The notes: generated from the letters alone by a model not told the origin. DNA of 64,000 bases from Bog-756 sp963718405 (GCA_963718405.1 CAVQYZ010000005.1:806001-870000); one strand, 5' to 3'; positions 8,436-20,174 are shown, numbered from the stretch's first letter. A program made the numbers and translations.

Positions 8436-9819
8436 GGGGCCCTCGGCGTGGCGGGAGGATCAGGCCCCCGGTGTGCCCGGCGGCGGGAGGGTCAGGCCCC
8501 CGGTGTGCCCGGGGCGGCGTAACCGGAACCGGGTTGTCGGGGTTCTTGTTCACGCAGACGAAGACCTGCTTGCCGGTGCCGAACACCGGTACGTACTTGC
8601 CCCCTTGGACCTGGATGTAGGCGCTGCAGTCGGGCCAGGTGGTGCCGGTGTGGGAGACCGCCCAGTCGACCGGAGCCGAGACCCCGCCGGCGGTGAAGTT
8701 GGTGATCTTGTTGGTGGCGGCGATCACATTGGCCTGGGTGACGTCGTTGCCGGCGGCCTTCACCCCGGCGGCGATGAGCGCAGCCGACTGCCATCCCTGG
8801 AAGGCCACCCCGTTGTAGACGAAGCTGGGCTCGTACTTCTTCATGGCGGCCAGGTAGGCCAGCATTCCGGGGTAGGTGGTGCCGTACCGGGCCGTGTCGC
8901 CGGCCTGGAAGGGCACCCCGCCCACATTGTCGACGTAGACCCCCTGCATCAGGCTGCCGTACTGGTCCAGTAGGGCCTGGTCGTACCCGTTCAGCCAGAA
9001 CTGCTTGATCTTGAGCCCGTACTGCTGGATGTCCCGGGCCAGGGTGATGTTGTCCGAAGCCTGCATGCAGGTCACCACCAGCTGGGCCCCGGACTGCTGC
9101 AGCCGCTGCACGTCGGAGCTGTAGCTCCCGCCCAGCTGGGCCCCGACGTCGGCCAGCACCACGTTGAACCCGGCATGCTTCATCCCGGTGGCGTAGGAGC
9201 TGCAGGCGTCGTACGACGAGGCGATGGAGGGCCCGTAGCTGATGAAGGCCACCTTCTTGGCCTCCACCTTCTTGAGGAAGTAGGCCAGCGACGAGTACCC
9301 GTTGGCATACACCTGGGTGGAGCCCCCCACCGCATAGAGGTTGGGAGCGGTCTGCCAGTTGGCGCTGACGTTGTACCCGTAGGTGGGAGTCTTGGTATCC
9401 ACGAAGTAGTTGGGAGTGAACCAGGCCGACGCCACCCCGATGGCGAACACGTGGTCCTGGTCGATGAGGGTGTGGACGTCCTGCGTGAACTGGGTGGGCG
9501 AGCCCCCGTCATCCAGCGAGTTGGTCAACACGATCTTGTGCCCGTTGACCCCGCCGTGGGCGTCGATGGTGTTGAAGTAGGCGGTCATGCCCGGGGCGAT
9601 CCCGTCGAAGTAGCCGGCCAGTTGGCCCGTCTTGGTGGAGATGGCCCCGATGTCGATCTGGGACTTCGTGCCGGAGCCGGCCGACGTACTCGAGGTCGTC
9701 GCGGTCGTGGTCGACGGCGACGCCGATCCTCCTGACGAACAGCCCGCGGCGATCACGGCCACTCCCAGTAGCAGAGCGCCCGACCACGAGAACAGCGCGG
9801 TACGGCTCTTCTTCCCCAT
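8428..9819 (-). CDS. Branched-chain-amino-acid-type ABC transporter substrate-binding lipoprotein
   Basis: A 463-residue protein with a lipoprotein signal ending in the lipobox 'VIAAGC' and a Ser/Thr-rich linker ('SPSTTTATTSSTS'). A periplasmic-binding type I fold follows ('IGAISTKTGQLAGYFDGIAP', 'GGVNGHKIVL', 'VFAIGVASAW'), like LivJ and amide-binding proteins. No permease or ATPase genes are adjacent, so its transporter partners must be elsewhere. GGGGGAG lies seven bases before the ATG. The C-terminus after 'NPVPVTPP' is odd: it runs on as basic, Pro-rich sequence through a duplicated 32-bp unit. One inserted base would instead give 'TPAPGTPGA' and stop near 8492, so the last 20 or so residues are probably an artefact of an indel. 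Confidence 0.88.
   Translation of the reverse strand: MGKKSRTALFSWSGALLLGVAVIAAGCSSGGSASPSTTTATTSSTSAGSGTKSQIDIGAISTKTGQLAGYFDGIAPGMTAYFNTIDAHGGVNGHKIVLTNSLDDGGSPTQFTQDVHTLIDQDHVFAIGVASAWFTPNYFVDTKTPTYGYNVSANWQTAPNLYAVGGSTQVYANGYSSLAYFLKKVEAKKVAFISYGPSIASSYDACSSYATGMKHAGFNVVLADVGAQLGGSYSSDVQRLQQSGAQLVVTCMQASDNITLARDIQQYGLKIKQFWLNGYDQALLDQYGSLMQGVYVDNVGGVPFQAGDTARYGTTYPGMLAYLAAMKKYEPSFVYNGVAFQGWQSAALIAAGVKAAGNDVTQANVIAATNKITNFTAGGVSAPVDWAVSHTGTTWPDCSAYIQVQGGKYVPVFGTGKQVFVCVNKNPDNPVPVTPPRAHRGPDPPAAGHTGGLILPPRRGPLR
8451..8512. repeat. Two tandem 32-bp copies spanning the end of the lipoprotein gene
   Basis: GCGGGAGG(A/G)TCAGGCCCCC followed by GGTGTGCCCGG occurs at 8451-8480 and again at 8483-8512 (period 32), with one mismatch. 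On the minus strand each copy carries CACACCGGGGGCCTGA, so a candidate stop codon has been duplicated. Confidence 0.85.
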
Positions 9820-10004
9820 GCTTCACTCCCCCTTGACTGACCAGACCGACCGAACCGATTCGATGCGGTAGGACACGGCTTTGGTGGTCCACTCCCCCCC
9901 GGGAGCGAATCCGGAGCCACCCTAGGCCAGACGGTGCCCGCAGGGAAGGAGCAGGGAACAGCCCTTGGCCAACGACGCCTCGAGGGCGCCCCCTCACGGC
10001 GAGG

Positions 10005-12182
<2,178 letters not shown>

Positions 12183-12353
12183 CGTGTTCTCCTCTGGCTC
12201 GCGCTGGGACAGTCAGCAGGATCAAAACTGATGATGGTTGGGCCGGCTCCAGCTGGTTTTCCCTGAAGCTAGGCCACCATCGTCACGGGGGTGTTTCGGG
12301 GGCATGAACGGGGAGAGTCGAGTGGCCGTGAACGGGGTGAGCCCCTCCGTCGG

Positions 12354-12365
12354 TAGCGTGCCCCC
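12354..12365 (+). promoter_or_regulatory. Candidate -10 element, leaderless start of LLM gene
   Basis: TAGCGT (12354-12359), six bases (GCCCCC), then ATG 12366. No ribosome-binding site lies upstream, in keeping with a leaderless message. Confidence 0.45.
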
Positions 12366-13250
12366 ATGGCACATGGCCCGACAGACCTCGGCCCTTTCGG
12401 TATCTGGTGGAGTGGCAGCTGGGCCGGCGCCGACGGCAGCCCCGGGGGGGCGGCCGGGGCCATGGAGTCGCTGGGCTACGGGGCGATGTGGTCCTCGGGC
12501 GGGTTCGAGCCCCGTTTCCCCGACCGGTTCGGCCGGCTCCTCGGGGCCACCGAGCACGTGCCGGTGGCCAGCGGCATCATCTCCATCTGGCACGTCACCC
12601 CGGCCGAGGCGGCCCGGGGCGCCGACGCCCTGCAGGTCGAGTACCCCGGGCGCTTCCTCCTGGGCCTCGGGGCCAGTCACGCCCCCCTGGTCGAGCCGCT
12701 GGGGTCGGCCTACACCCGGCCCTACTCCCAGATGGTCAGCTACCTCGACGAGTTGGACGACCTGGGACCCACGGTTGCCGCCGACAGACGGATCCTGGCC
12801 GCCCTGGGGCCGCGCATGCTGACCCTGGCGGCCGAACGGGCCGCCGGAGCCCACCCCTACTTCGTGCCCGTCGAGCACATCGCCGAGGCGCGCCGGGTGA
12901 TGGGCCCCGGACCGCTTCTGGCGCCGGAGTTGGCCGTGGTGCTGGAGAGCGACCCGACGGCCGCCCGGGCCACCGCCCGCGGCTACACCGAGGGCTACCT
13001 GGGCCTACCCAACTACGCCGACAACCTGCGCCGGTTGGGTTACTCCGAGGACGACCTTCGGGGATCCGGCAGTGACCGGTTGGTCGACTCCGTCATGGCC
13101 TGGGGGGACGCCGCCGCCATCGCCGACCGGGTGCGGGAGTTCCACCAGGCCGGAGCGGACCATGTGTGCCTGCAGATAGTGGAGGACCGGGCCGGGGAGT
13201 TCCCCGTCGAGGCCTACCGTGCCCTGGCTGAGGTTCTCGTCGCCGGGTGA
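12366..13250 (+). CDS. LLM class F420-dependent oxidoreductase
   Basis: A 294-residue luciferase-like TIM-barrel protein. Family marks are 'GYGAMWSSGG' near residue 37, 'VASGIISIWH' at beta-3, the conserved 'FLLGLGASHAPLVE' and a C-terminal 'RVREFHQAGADHVCLQIV'. Actinobacterial members of this group, often annotated TIGR03620, use reduced F420 rather than flavin. The substrate is unknown. It starts at an ATG six bases after a TAGCGT box, and ends just before a 9-bp tandem repeat. The flanking genes (glutamine synthetase and ArsR-SRPBCC) run on the opposite strand, so it is probably monocistronic. Confidence 0.88.
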   Translation: MAHGPTDLGPFGIWWSGSWAGADGSPGGAAGAMESLGYGAMWSSGGFEPRFPDRFGRLLGATEHVPVASGIISIWHVTPAEAARGADALQVEYPGRFLLGLGASHAPLVEPLGSAYTRPYSQMVSYLDELDDLGPTVAADRRILAALGPRMLTLAAERAAGAHPYFVPVEHIAEARRVMGPGPLLAPELAVVLESDPTAARATARGYTEGYLGLPNYADNLRRLGYSEDDLRGSGSDRLVDSVMAWGDAAAIADRVREFHQAGADHVCLQIVEDRAGEFPVEAYRALAEVLVAG

Positions 13251-13263
13251 TTCGGCTAGCGCC

Positions 13264-13297
13264 GGCTGATTCGGCTGATTCGGCTGATTCGGCTGAT
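13264..13297. repeat. 9-bp tandem repeat GGCTGATTC, 3.8 copies
   Basis: Perfect copies run at 13264-13272, 13273-13281 and 13282-13290, then a partial copy to 13297. A related GATTCGGCT lies at 13249. It fills the short gap between the convergent LLM and ArsR-SRPBCC genes. Confidence 0.9.
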
Positions 13298-13331
13298 CGC
13301 CGGGTGGCCGGCCCGTCCGGACCGGTCCCGC

Positions 13332-14084
13332 TCAGGCGTACTTGAGCGACCCCGGAGTAGTGAGGAGCTCTCCGGTCTCCAGCCACGTCTTGAGTCCCGA
13401 CAGGATCATGGGCCAGCCGCCGTAGATCTCCGAGTTGGCCCCTTGGCGCATCTGGTCGTGGGTCACCAACAGCCGGCACGAGTCCCCGACCGGTTCGATC
13501 TCCCAGGTGACTCGCGAGGCTCCTTCGCTCTTGACGTCGTCGCTCCACAACGCCGTGAGGGTATGGACCAGCCGCCGCGGGGGGTCGACCTCCAGGGTCT
13601 CACCCTCACCCAACAGGCCGGGGAAGCCCTCGGCGGTCATCTCGATGGGCGACCCGGGCGTCCACGCTGAGGCCACGTGCATGCCGAACTGGTACTTGGC
13701 CCTGATGTCGCCGTCGGTGATGGCCTCCCACAGGCGCTCGGGGGTGGTGCGGATGTAGATCTCGAAGACCTTTTCCATGGAACTCTCCAGTCTGTTCTTG
13801 AGCCCACTGAGCCCGGCGGCCCAGGGCTCGGCGTACTTGCTCACCCATCGGTCGTGGACCAGGCGGATGGGGACCGGGTTGAGGAAGTGGAGCTTTTCCC
13901 GTCCCCGACGCTTGCTCACCACCAGTCCGGCCTCCTCCAGCTGGCGGAGGTGCTTCATCACCCCGAAACGGGACATCTCGAAGCGACCCTCCAGTTGGCT
14001 GAGCGTCTGCCCGTCCTTTCGGTAGAGCTCGTCGAGCAGGCTCCTTCGGGTCGGATCGGCCAACGCCCTGAACACCTCGTCCAC
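13332..14084 (-). CDS. ArsR-family regulator fused to SRPBCC (AHSA1-like) domain
   Basis: I start at the GTG at 14084 ('VDEVFRALADPTRRSLLDEL'), giving 250 residues, because a full promoter ends six bases upstream; a longer frame from 14156 would add 24 residues lying inside that promoter. Residues 1-95 form an ArsR winged helix ('GQTLSQLEGRFEMSRFGVMK', 'HLRQLEEAGLVVSKRRGREK'). Residues 105-250 form an SRPBCC/AHSA1 ligand-binding domain ('KVFEIYIRTTPERLWEAITD', 'VTWEIEPVGDSCRLLVTHD'). Such fusions sense small hydrophobic ligands and usually repress themselves. A 14-bp palindrome overlapping its own -10 box fits autorepression. The divergent GH31 gene begins 117 bases away and could be a second target. 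Confidence 0.88.
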   Translation of the reverse strand: MDEVFRALADPTRRSLLDELYRKDGQTLSQLEGRFEMSRFGVMKHLRQLEEAGLVVSKRRGREKLHFLNPVPIRLVHDRWVSKYAEPWAAGLSGLKNRLESSMEKVFEIYIRTTPERLWEAITDGDIRAKYQFGMHVASAWTPGSPIEMTAEGFPGLLGEGETLEVDPPRRLVHTLTALWSDDVKSEGASRVTWEIEPVGDSCRLLVTHDQMRQGANSEIYGGWPMILSGLKTWLETGELLTTPGSLKYA

Positions 14085-14120
14085 CCTTTGATAATAGGTG
14101 ACTATTTGGTCACATGTCAA
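14084..14120 (-). promoter_or_regulatory. Strong leaderless promoter with overlapping palindromic operator
   Basis: On the minus strand, TTGACA (14120-14115), an 18-base spacer, then TATTAT (14096-14091), then six bases to the GTG start. The palindrome AATAG-GTGA-CTATT at 14093-14106 overlaps the -10 box and spacer, where a bound ArsR dimer would block polymerase. The hexamers match the sigma-70 consensus closely. Confidence 0.75.
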
Positions 14121-14200
14121 GAGGCGGTCAAGAGTCGGCCGGCTGGCGGGCGTCACCGAACCCCAGCCCAGAGGGCCCGCCGCCGATAGAGTGCCCCCGT

Positions 14201-17200
14201 GTGAGCCGGCGTCCGCTCCGCAGTGACCATCGGGGTGTCATCCCGGCGGTGATCCCGGTCCTCGTCGGTGTGGCGCTGGCCCTGGCGTCCTGTGGCAGCC
14301 CGTCGCCCACGACCGCTCCACCCCGGGTGGCCACCTCGCCGGTGAATCTCTCCACCCCGGTGAACATGGCCAACGGCGTGGCCCACCAGTCGGCCGAGGT
14401 GCGGTCCGGCGACGCCCGCATCGAGGTGCTCAGCCCGACCCTGCTCCGCCTGGAGTACTCGCCCACCGCCCACTTCGAGAACGCCCCCACGGTCAACGTG
14501 ATCGACCGCCAGATGCCGGTCCCCCACTACACGGCCACGGTGTCGGGGGGATGGCTCACCGTCCGGACCACCCAGGCCACCCTGCGCTACCGGGTCGGCT
14601 CCGGACCGTTCCGCGCCGACAACACCACCCTGCGGTTATCGGTCGGAGGCCACACCGAGACGGCCGCGCCGACCTGGGAGTGGGAGTGCCCCTTCGACCA
14701 GACCTGCCAGGCCGGGGCGGCGACCCTGATGGGCGGGGCTCAACTCAGCCAGACCCAGGCCGGCTACGACAGCACCGCCGGCTACGTGGGCTACCTCAAC
14801 ACCCAGGGCGCCGGGGCCACCTGGACCGTCCTCGGCGCTCCGGCCGGCCGGGCCGTCCTGGCCGTCCGCTATTCGGATGTGGCCGGTGTGGTGGCGCCGC
14901 AGCGGCCCCGGGCGGATCGGGATCGTGGTGAACGGGCACCTGCTCACCACCCTGTCCGCTCCCCCCACCACGGCCGCCTCACCGTGGGCGGTGGTCACCA
15001 CCACCGCCGTGCTCGACTGCCGGCACCGACACCATCGAGGCGGTCAGCGAGTCAGGCCAGCACGGAGGGCTCAGCCTCGGCAGCCTCTCGGACAACTTCA
15101 ACCTGGGGATCGACACCCTGTCGGTGGGCCCGGCCGGCACCCCGGCCCCGGTCCCGCTCCCGACCGATCCGCTGGGCGGGTGGATCCGCGGCTTCGACAC
15201 CTACACCTACGGCCCCGGCACCACCTGTGCCAACGGGTCCAGCGGTGCCACCTGCCAGACACCACTGGAGCCGTGGCACACCGACGGCCTACTGGACCGG
15301 GACGGGTGGCGGCTGCTGGACGACACCCAGAGCGCGGTGTGGACCGCCGGGGGTTGGGTGGCGCCGCGGGCCCCGGGCGGAGACGTCGAGGACGGCTATC
15401 TCTTCGTCTACGGCCACAACTACGCCGGGGCCCTCCACACCCTGGCCCAACTGACCGGCCCCGCACCCCTGCTACCCCGCAGCGTGTTCGGGGTCTGGTA
15501 CTCCGACTACACCCCCTACTCCAGTGCCGACATCGAACACTCGGTCTACCCCGAGTTCGCCGAGAACGACGTCCCCCTGGACACCCTCTCCCTCGACACC
15601 GACTGGAAGGCGCCCAACGACTGGAACGGTTGGGAGTGGAACGGCAAGCTCTTCCCGGACCCCACGGCCTTTCTGTCGTGGGCCCATGCCCACGGGATCG
15701 ACGTCACCCTCAACCTCCATTCGAGCATCGACGACAACGACCCCAAGCTGGCCCAGGCCCAGAAGATCGCCAAAGGCTCCCTGGCCCCGTCGTCCTGTTC
15801 GGCCGGTCCGTGCAAGGTGTGGGACTGGAGCGAGGTGGACCAGGCCGAGTCCAACTTCGCCCTGCAGCAGAGCTTCCAGAAACAGGGCGTGTCCTTCTGG
15901 TGGTTGGACTGGTGCTGCGACGCCTCGATCGTGTCGATGCCCGGGGTGACCCCCGACTCGTTCATCGACCACCTCTACGCCCAGGAGATGGTCAACCAGG
16001 GACAGCGGGGTTTCGTCCTGGCCCGGATCGGCGCCTCCAACGGCGAGCCCGACGCCGTGTACCCGGCCGGGCCGTGGTCGGGCCACACCACCGGCATCGC
16101 CTTCACCGGGGACGCCTGGGGCACCTGGAACACCCTGGCCGGCGAGGTGGCCCTCACCCCGGCCGAATCGACCATCGGCGAGCCGTACGTCAGCGACGAC
16201 ATCGGGAGCTTCCTCGGCCCTCCCCCCACCCAGTCCGGCGCCGATCCCCCCGACCTCTACGACCGGTGGGTCCAGTTCGGCACATTCCAACCGATCCTCC
16301 GGCTCCACTCCAACGACGAGGACCGGCTCCCCTGGCAGTACCCGCAGCCGGTCCAGGGCATCACCGAGGACTTCCTCCGGCTACGCCAGGCCCTCATCCC
16401 CTACACCTACACCCTGGCCGCCCAGGCCCACCGCACCGGGCTGCCCATGACCCAGCCGCTCTACCTCGACTACCCCAACCTGGCGGCGGCCTACGCCCAC
16501 CCCTACGAGTACCTGTACGGGTCGGACATGGTGGTGGCGCCGGTCACTGCTCCTGGCAGCGTGGCCAGCACCACCGTGTGGATACCGCCCGGTCGTTGGG
16601 TCGACTACTTCACCGGAGCCACCTTCAGCGGACCTCTCACCACCACGGTGTCGGATCCCCTGAGCCGCATGCCGGTCTTCGTGCGGGCCGGCGGGATCAT
16701 TCCGGAGCAGTCTTCTTCGGCCGGGGGGTCTGCGGGGACCGTCGTGGGTCTGCGGGGTCTGCGGGGTCTGCGGGGTCTGCGGGGTCTGCGGGGCGTCTGA
16801 CCGTCGAGGCCTTCTCCGGGTCCAAAGGCGCCTTCACCCTGTACGGCGACAGCGGTTCGGGCCTGGGCTACACCAAGGGCCAGTACAGCGAGACTCCCAT
16901 CACCGATTCACTCGGTTCCCCCTCGGGAGGCGCCGGCACGGCGGCGGTGTCACGGTTGGTCATCGGCCCCACGCGTGGCCACTATCCCGGTCAGCCGGCT
17001 TCGGTGCCCTACCGGGTGGAGCTGATCGACCTGACCCGGCCGGCCCGGGTGACCTTGGACGGCCACACCCTCACGGCCGAGTCTCCCGGATCCGACCGCG
17101 CCGGCTGGTACTACGACCCCACCACCTCGACGGTGGTGGTCGACACACCCTCCCTGTCGACACTCCACCAGGTGACGGTGGCCGCGGTGGGTGCCTCGGC

Positions 17201-17228
17201 GGTCAGCCGCCCGGAGCCGACTGCCTGA
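14201..17228 (+). CDS. GH31 family glycoside hydrolase lipoprotein (three frame changes)
   Basis: Reconstructed from three frames. The start is GTG 14201 ('VSRRPLRSDHRGV'), followed by a lipoprotein signal with lipobox 'LASC'. The N-terminal beta-sandwich ('ARIEVLSPTLLRLEY') leads to a GH31 barrel: 'SVFGVWYSDYTPYS', 'VPLDTLSLDTDWK', nucleophile region 'FWWLDWCCDAS', 'FVLARIGASNG' and the acid/base region 'IAFTGDAWGTWN'. A C-terminal domain ends in 'VAAVGASAV'. GH31 enzymes cleave alpha-glucosides, alpha-xylosides and related substrates; the specificity is unclear. Frame changes lie near 14900, near 15015 (restoring 'AGTDTIEAVSESG') and near 16735, just before a GGGTCTGCG repeat that would encode a Gly-Ser-Ala linker. 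Sequencing indels are likely. A TAGAGT box is at 14187-14192. Confidence 0.8.
16746..16790 (+). repeat. 9-bp tandem repeat GGGTCTGCG, five copies, inside GH31 gene
   Basis: Five perfect units run from 16746 to 16790. In the frame of the C-terminal domain they encode Gly-Ser-Ala; in the frame of the catalytic domain they encode Gly-Leu-Arg and reach a stop at 16798. The gene's third frame change lies at or just before this repeat. Confidence 0.92.
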
Positions 17229-17292
17229 TTGCCGGGTGGTCCGGGACCGAAGTTCCACCCGGAGCCGGGCGGTCCGAGCGCCGGGCAATCAG
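17225..17292. terminator. Candidate bidirectional terminator between convergent genes
   Basis: CTGATTGCC (17225-17233) pairs with GGCAATCAG (17284-17292), and an inner GGGTGG/CCACCC stem lies at 17235-17260. The arms include the stop codons of both convergent genes (GH31 and LLM). No long T-tract follows, so the call rests on the symmetry and location. Confidence 0.45.
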
Positions 17293-18170
17293 CCCGTTGG
17301 CCCCAGCTCGGCCAGTTTCGGGACCACCTCTTCTCCGAGACGGGCGACCCAACCCGCCGGATCCGGCCCCGGCGGCATCAACTCCACCAGTTCGATGCCC
17401 ATGGCGGCGTAGCGCTCCATGGTGCTGACAAATGCATCCACGTCGTCGAGCGGATCGCCGAATCCGAGGATGGTCTTCTCCACCGTGGCGGGGTCGCGGC
17501 TCTCGGCATCACAGTGACGGGCCAGTACCTCGAGCTTGTGGGCCACCACGTCCGGATCGGGGGCAAAGAGGTTGCAGGCGTCGGCGTACTGCGCCACCAG
17601 GCGCAGGGTCTTGCGCTCCCCACTGCCCCCGACGAGGATCCGGGGCCGAGGTTGCTGGATCGGTCGTGGCGAGCAGATGGTCTCGGCCAGTTGGTAGTGC
17701 TGACCCCGGAACGGCCCATCGTCGTCGCTCCACATCTGGTGACAGATCTGGAGCGTCTCCTCGAGCCGCTCGAACCGCTCGCTGATGGGCGGGAACGGCA
17801 CTCCGAGGCCTTCGTGCTCGCGCTCATACCATGCCGCACCGATCCCGAGTTGGGCCCGCCCGCCCGACAGCACGTCGAGAGTGGTCACGATCTTGGCCAA
17901 CAGCCCGGGATGGCGGTACGTCACCCCGGTGACCATCAGCCCGAGGGTCATCCGCTCGGTGAGGCCGGCCAGATAGCCCAATGAGGTGTATCCCTCCAGC
18001 ATCGGGTCCTGCGAGGTGGCGAACTGCTCCATCTGGAACCAGTGGTCCATCAGGGTGAAGGTCGAACACCCCCCTTCTTCGGCGGCTCGGGCCGTGGCCG
18101 ACAGGACTGTCGCCAACGACGCCGGCTGATCGGGCAACGTGAAGTTGACGAAGTGGATTCCGGTTCTCAT
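17289..18170 (-). CDS. LLM class F420-dependent oxidoreductase
   Basis: A 293-residue luciferase-like monooxygenase-family protein: 'EGGCSTFTLMDHWFQ' near residue 32, 'LGLMVTGVTYRHPGLLAKIV' at 76-95, 'LSGGRAQLGIGAAWYEREHE' near 101-120 and 'ILVGGSGERKTLRLVAQYAD' near 181. This matches the group annotated as F420-dependent TIGR03560-like oxidoreductases. The start ATG has GAGGTG nearby upstream. It is only distantly like the LLM proteins at 12366 and 40122, so these are separate paralogues. Its upstream region contains a 16-bp tandem repeat array. The substrate is unknown. Confidence 0.9.
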   Translation of the reverse strand: MRTGIHFVNFTLPDQPASLATVLSATARAAEEGGCSTFTLMDHWFQMEQFATSQDPMLEGYTSLGYLAGLTERMTLGLMVTGVTYRHPGLLAKIVTTLDVLSGGRAQLGIGAAWYEREHEGLGVPFPPISERFERLEETLQICHQMWSDDDGPFRGQHYQLAETICSPRPIQQPRPRILVGGSGERKTLRLVAQYADACNLFAPDPDVVAHKLEVLARHCDAESRDPATVEKTILGFGDPLDDVDAFVSTMERYAAMGIELVELMPPGPDPAGWVARLGEEVVPKLAELGPTG

Positions 18171-18269
18171 GTGGCACCTCTATCCCTGTGTGCGTCTGCG
18201 TCGTCTCCGGGTCTGTCTGCGTCGACGGCGAACGATGGCCGATGGTACTTCCCCCCTGATGCTGCGATT

Positions 18270-18387
18270 CCGCCTGGCGAGCCCTCCGCCTGGCGACCCC
18301 TCCGTATGGCGACTCCTCCGCCTGGCGAGCCCTCCGTATGGCGACCCCTCCGCCTGGCGAGCCCTCCGTATGGCGACTCCTCCGCCT
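18270..18387. repeat. 16-bp tandem repeat, 7.4 copies, two alternating unit types
   Basis: Units begin at 18270, 18286, 18302, 18318, 18334, 18350 and 18366. Type A is CCGCCTGGCGAGCCCT (or ...GACCCCT). Type B is CCGTATGGCGAC(C/T)CCT. From the second unit they alternate A-B-A-B-A-B, giving a 32-bp higher-order period. The array lies between the divergent LLM and HNH genes. A period of 16 is not a multiple of three and both strands read as low complexity, so it is non-coding. Confidence 0.93.
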
Positions 18388-18442
18388 GACCCGACCCCTC
18401 GTGCCAGGGTCCGCTGTCACACCCTCCTGTCAGGATGCATCC

Positions 18443-20139
18443 ATGGTCACCATGAGTCAGACAACGAGGAGGGCGACAGCGTCACACCCGTCGCCGACCC
18501 CGCTGTTCGACACGCCCCCGGATACCGGTGGCCCGTCCTCGCCGGTGCCTTGGGCTGGTGGGTCCCCAGACACCGACGCCGGCCTGGGGGCCCGGGTGGA
18601 GTCGGTGGTGGCCCAGTTGGCCTCGGTGGTGGACGAACTCGATCCGGCCCGGCTGACCGGGGCCGACTCCACGGTGCTCTACACCTCGCTGGTGGCAGCC
18701 GAACGGCTGACCAATGCGGCCAAGACCTTGCTGGCCCCCCGGATCGAGGCCTCGGGGATCTGGCGGGACCAGGGCTACCGCAACGCCGCCGAGATGCTGG
18801 GCCAGGTCGAAGGGGTCCCGACCGGCAAGGCCCGAGACACCTTGTCCAACGGACGACGGCTCGTGAGCCTCCCGGGCACCGAGGAGGCCCTGCGCAAGGG
18901 GGATCTCTCGGCCCCCAAGGTCACCGAACTGACCGGGGCCGGGGTGCTCGACCCCGGGCGGGAGACCGAACTGCTGTCGGGAGCGGCCGAAGCGGCCCTG
19001 GGAGACGTCCGAGAGCGGTGCCGCCGGTCCCGGGCCACCTCGGCCGGGGCCGATCCCCTCGCCACCCTCCGCCGCATCCGGGCCGGGCGGCACTTCTCGT
19101 CGTGGACCGATGCCGAAGGGGCCTTTTGCTACCAGGGCACCGACACCGCCGACCGGGGGGCCAAGATCCTCTCCCAGCTGGGGGTGGTGGCCACCCGTCT
19201 GCGCACCGCCCGACGGTCAGAGCCTGACTACGAAGGCGAGCCCGAAGGGGCGGTCCGGGCCGATGCCTTCTTCGCCCTCATCACCCAGCGCCATCCCGAC
19301 ACCGAACAGCCCCTGGCCCCCCGTCCCAGCGCTCCGGCCGCACGTCGGCCGGCCCGGGGCCGGGACCGGACCCCGGATGGCTCTTCGGCCTCTCCTTCCA
19401 ACGGGAGACGACGACGGGGTAGGCCTCCCGTGGTCGATCCCGACCACGACCCGGACCTCGATCCAGCCGAAACCACCGACCCCGCCGAACCCGCCGATGC
19501 ACCGATGCCGGCGACACCGGCGACGACCAGCCTTCCATCGACTCCCTCACCCTCATCGACCGTCCCCCGACCTGCTCGGTGGTGATCCGGGTGGACGCCG
19601 ACGCCCTGGAGCGTGGGTATACCGAACCAGGCGAGGTGTGCGAGATCGACAACCAGGGACCCATCCCCGTGGCCCTGGCCCGCCAGATGGCCATTGACTC
19701 CTTCCGCCGCTACGTCTTCCACCGGGCCGGGGAGATCCGGGCCGTCTCCCACACCGGTCGGACCATCAACCAGGTCCTGCGCACCGCCCTGGTCTTCCGG
19801 GACACCACCTGTGTGGTGCCGGGTTGTCGGGTCTCCTACGGCCTCGAGATCGACCACATCATCCCGGTGGCCGAGGACGGCCCCACCGAACTCGACAATC
19901 TGGCCCTGTTATGCCACCACCATCACTTCTTGAAGACCTTCGAGGGGTGGGTCCTGACCCGGCTGGGTCTGGACGCCAACGGCCGGATCGAGTGGGACTT
20001 CTCACCACCGGCCCCCTTCGGACAGGAGCCGGGCCTCGGCATCGACACCCCCGAGGCCAACGAGCAGTGGCACCGACAACAACGGGAACAAGACCGGCGG
20101 GAGCGGGACAGCCGGGGTGTGGATCCGCCCGAAGAGTGA
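18443..20139 (+). CDS. DUF222 / HNH endonuclease-domain protein (one frame change)
   Basis: Starts at ATG 18443 ('MVTMSQTTRRATASH'). The DUF222 domain covers about residues 50-260 ('RIEASGIWRDQGYRNAAEML', 'LRKGDLSAPKVTELTGAG'). A Pro/Asp-rich linker follows, and a C-terminal HNH nuclease domain: 'CVVPGCRVSYGLEIDHIIPV', with 'DNLALLCHHHH' as the second half. These two-cysteine HNH proteins (13E12-like) are numerous in actinobacteria; some are linked to mobile introns or DNA repair, but most are uncharacterised. Frame one stops near 19585, and the HNH frame is in register from about 19500 ('TDAGDTGDDQPSID'), so an indel lies near 19500 in the repetitive linker. Read through, the protein is about 565 residues. 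A CAGGAT box lies six bases before the ATG. Confidence 0.82.
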
Positions 20140-20174
20140 GCCCCGGCGACGACGCGTCGGCGTCGGCATTGGCG

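Noticed and set aside
18270..18387. Possible CRISPR array
   Set aside because: The units are contiguous 16-mers without spacers and there are no cas genes; it is a simple tandem repeat.
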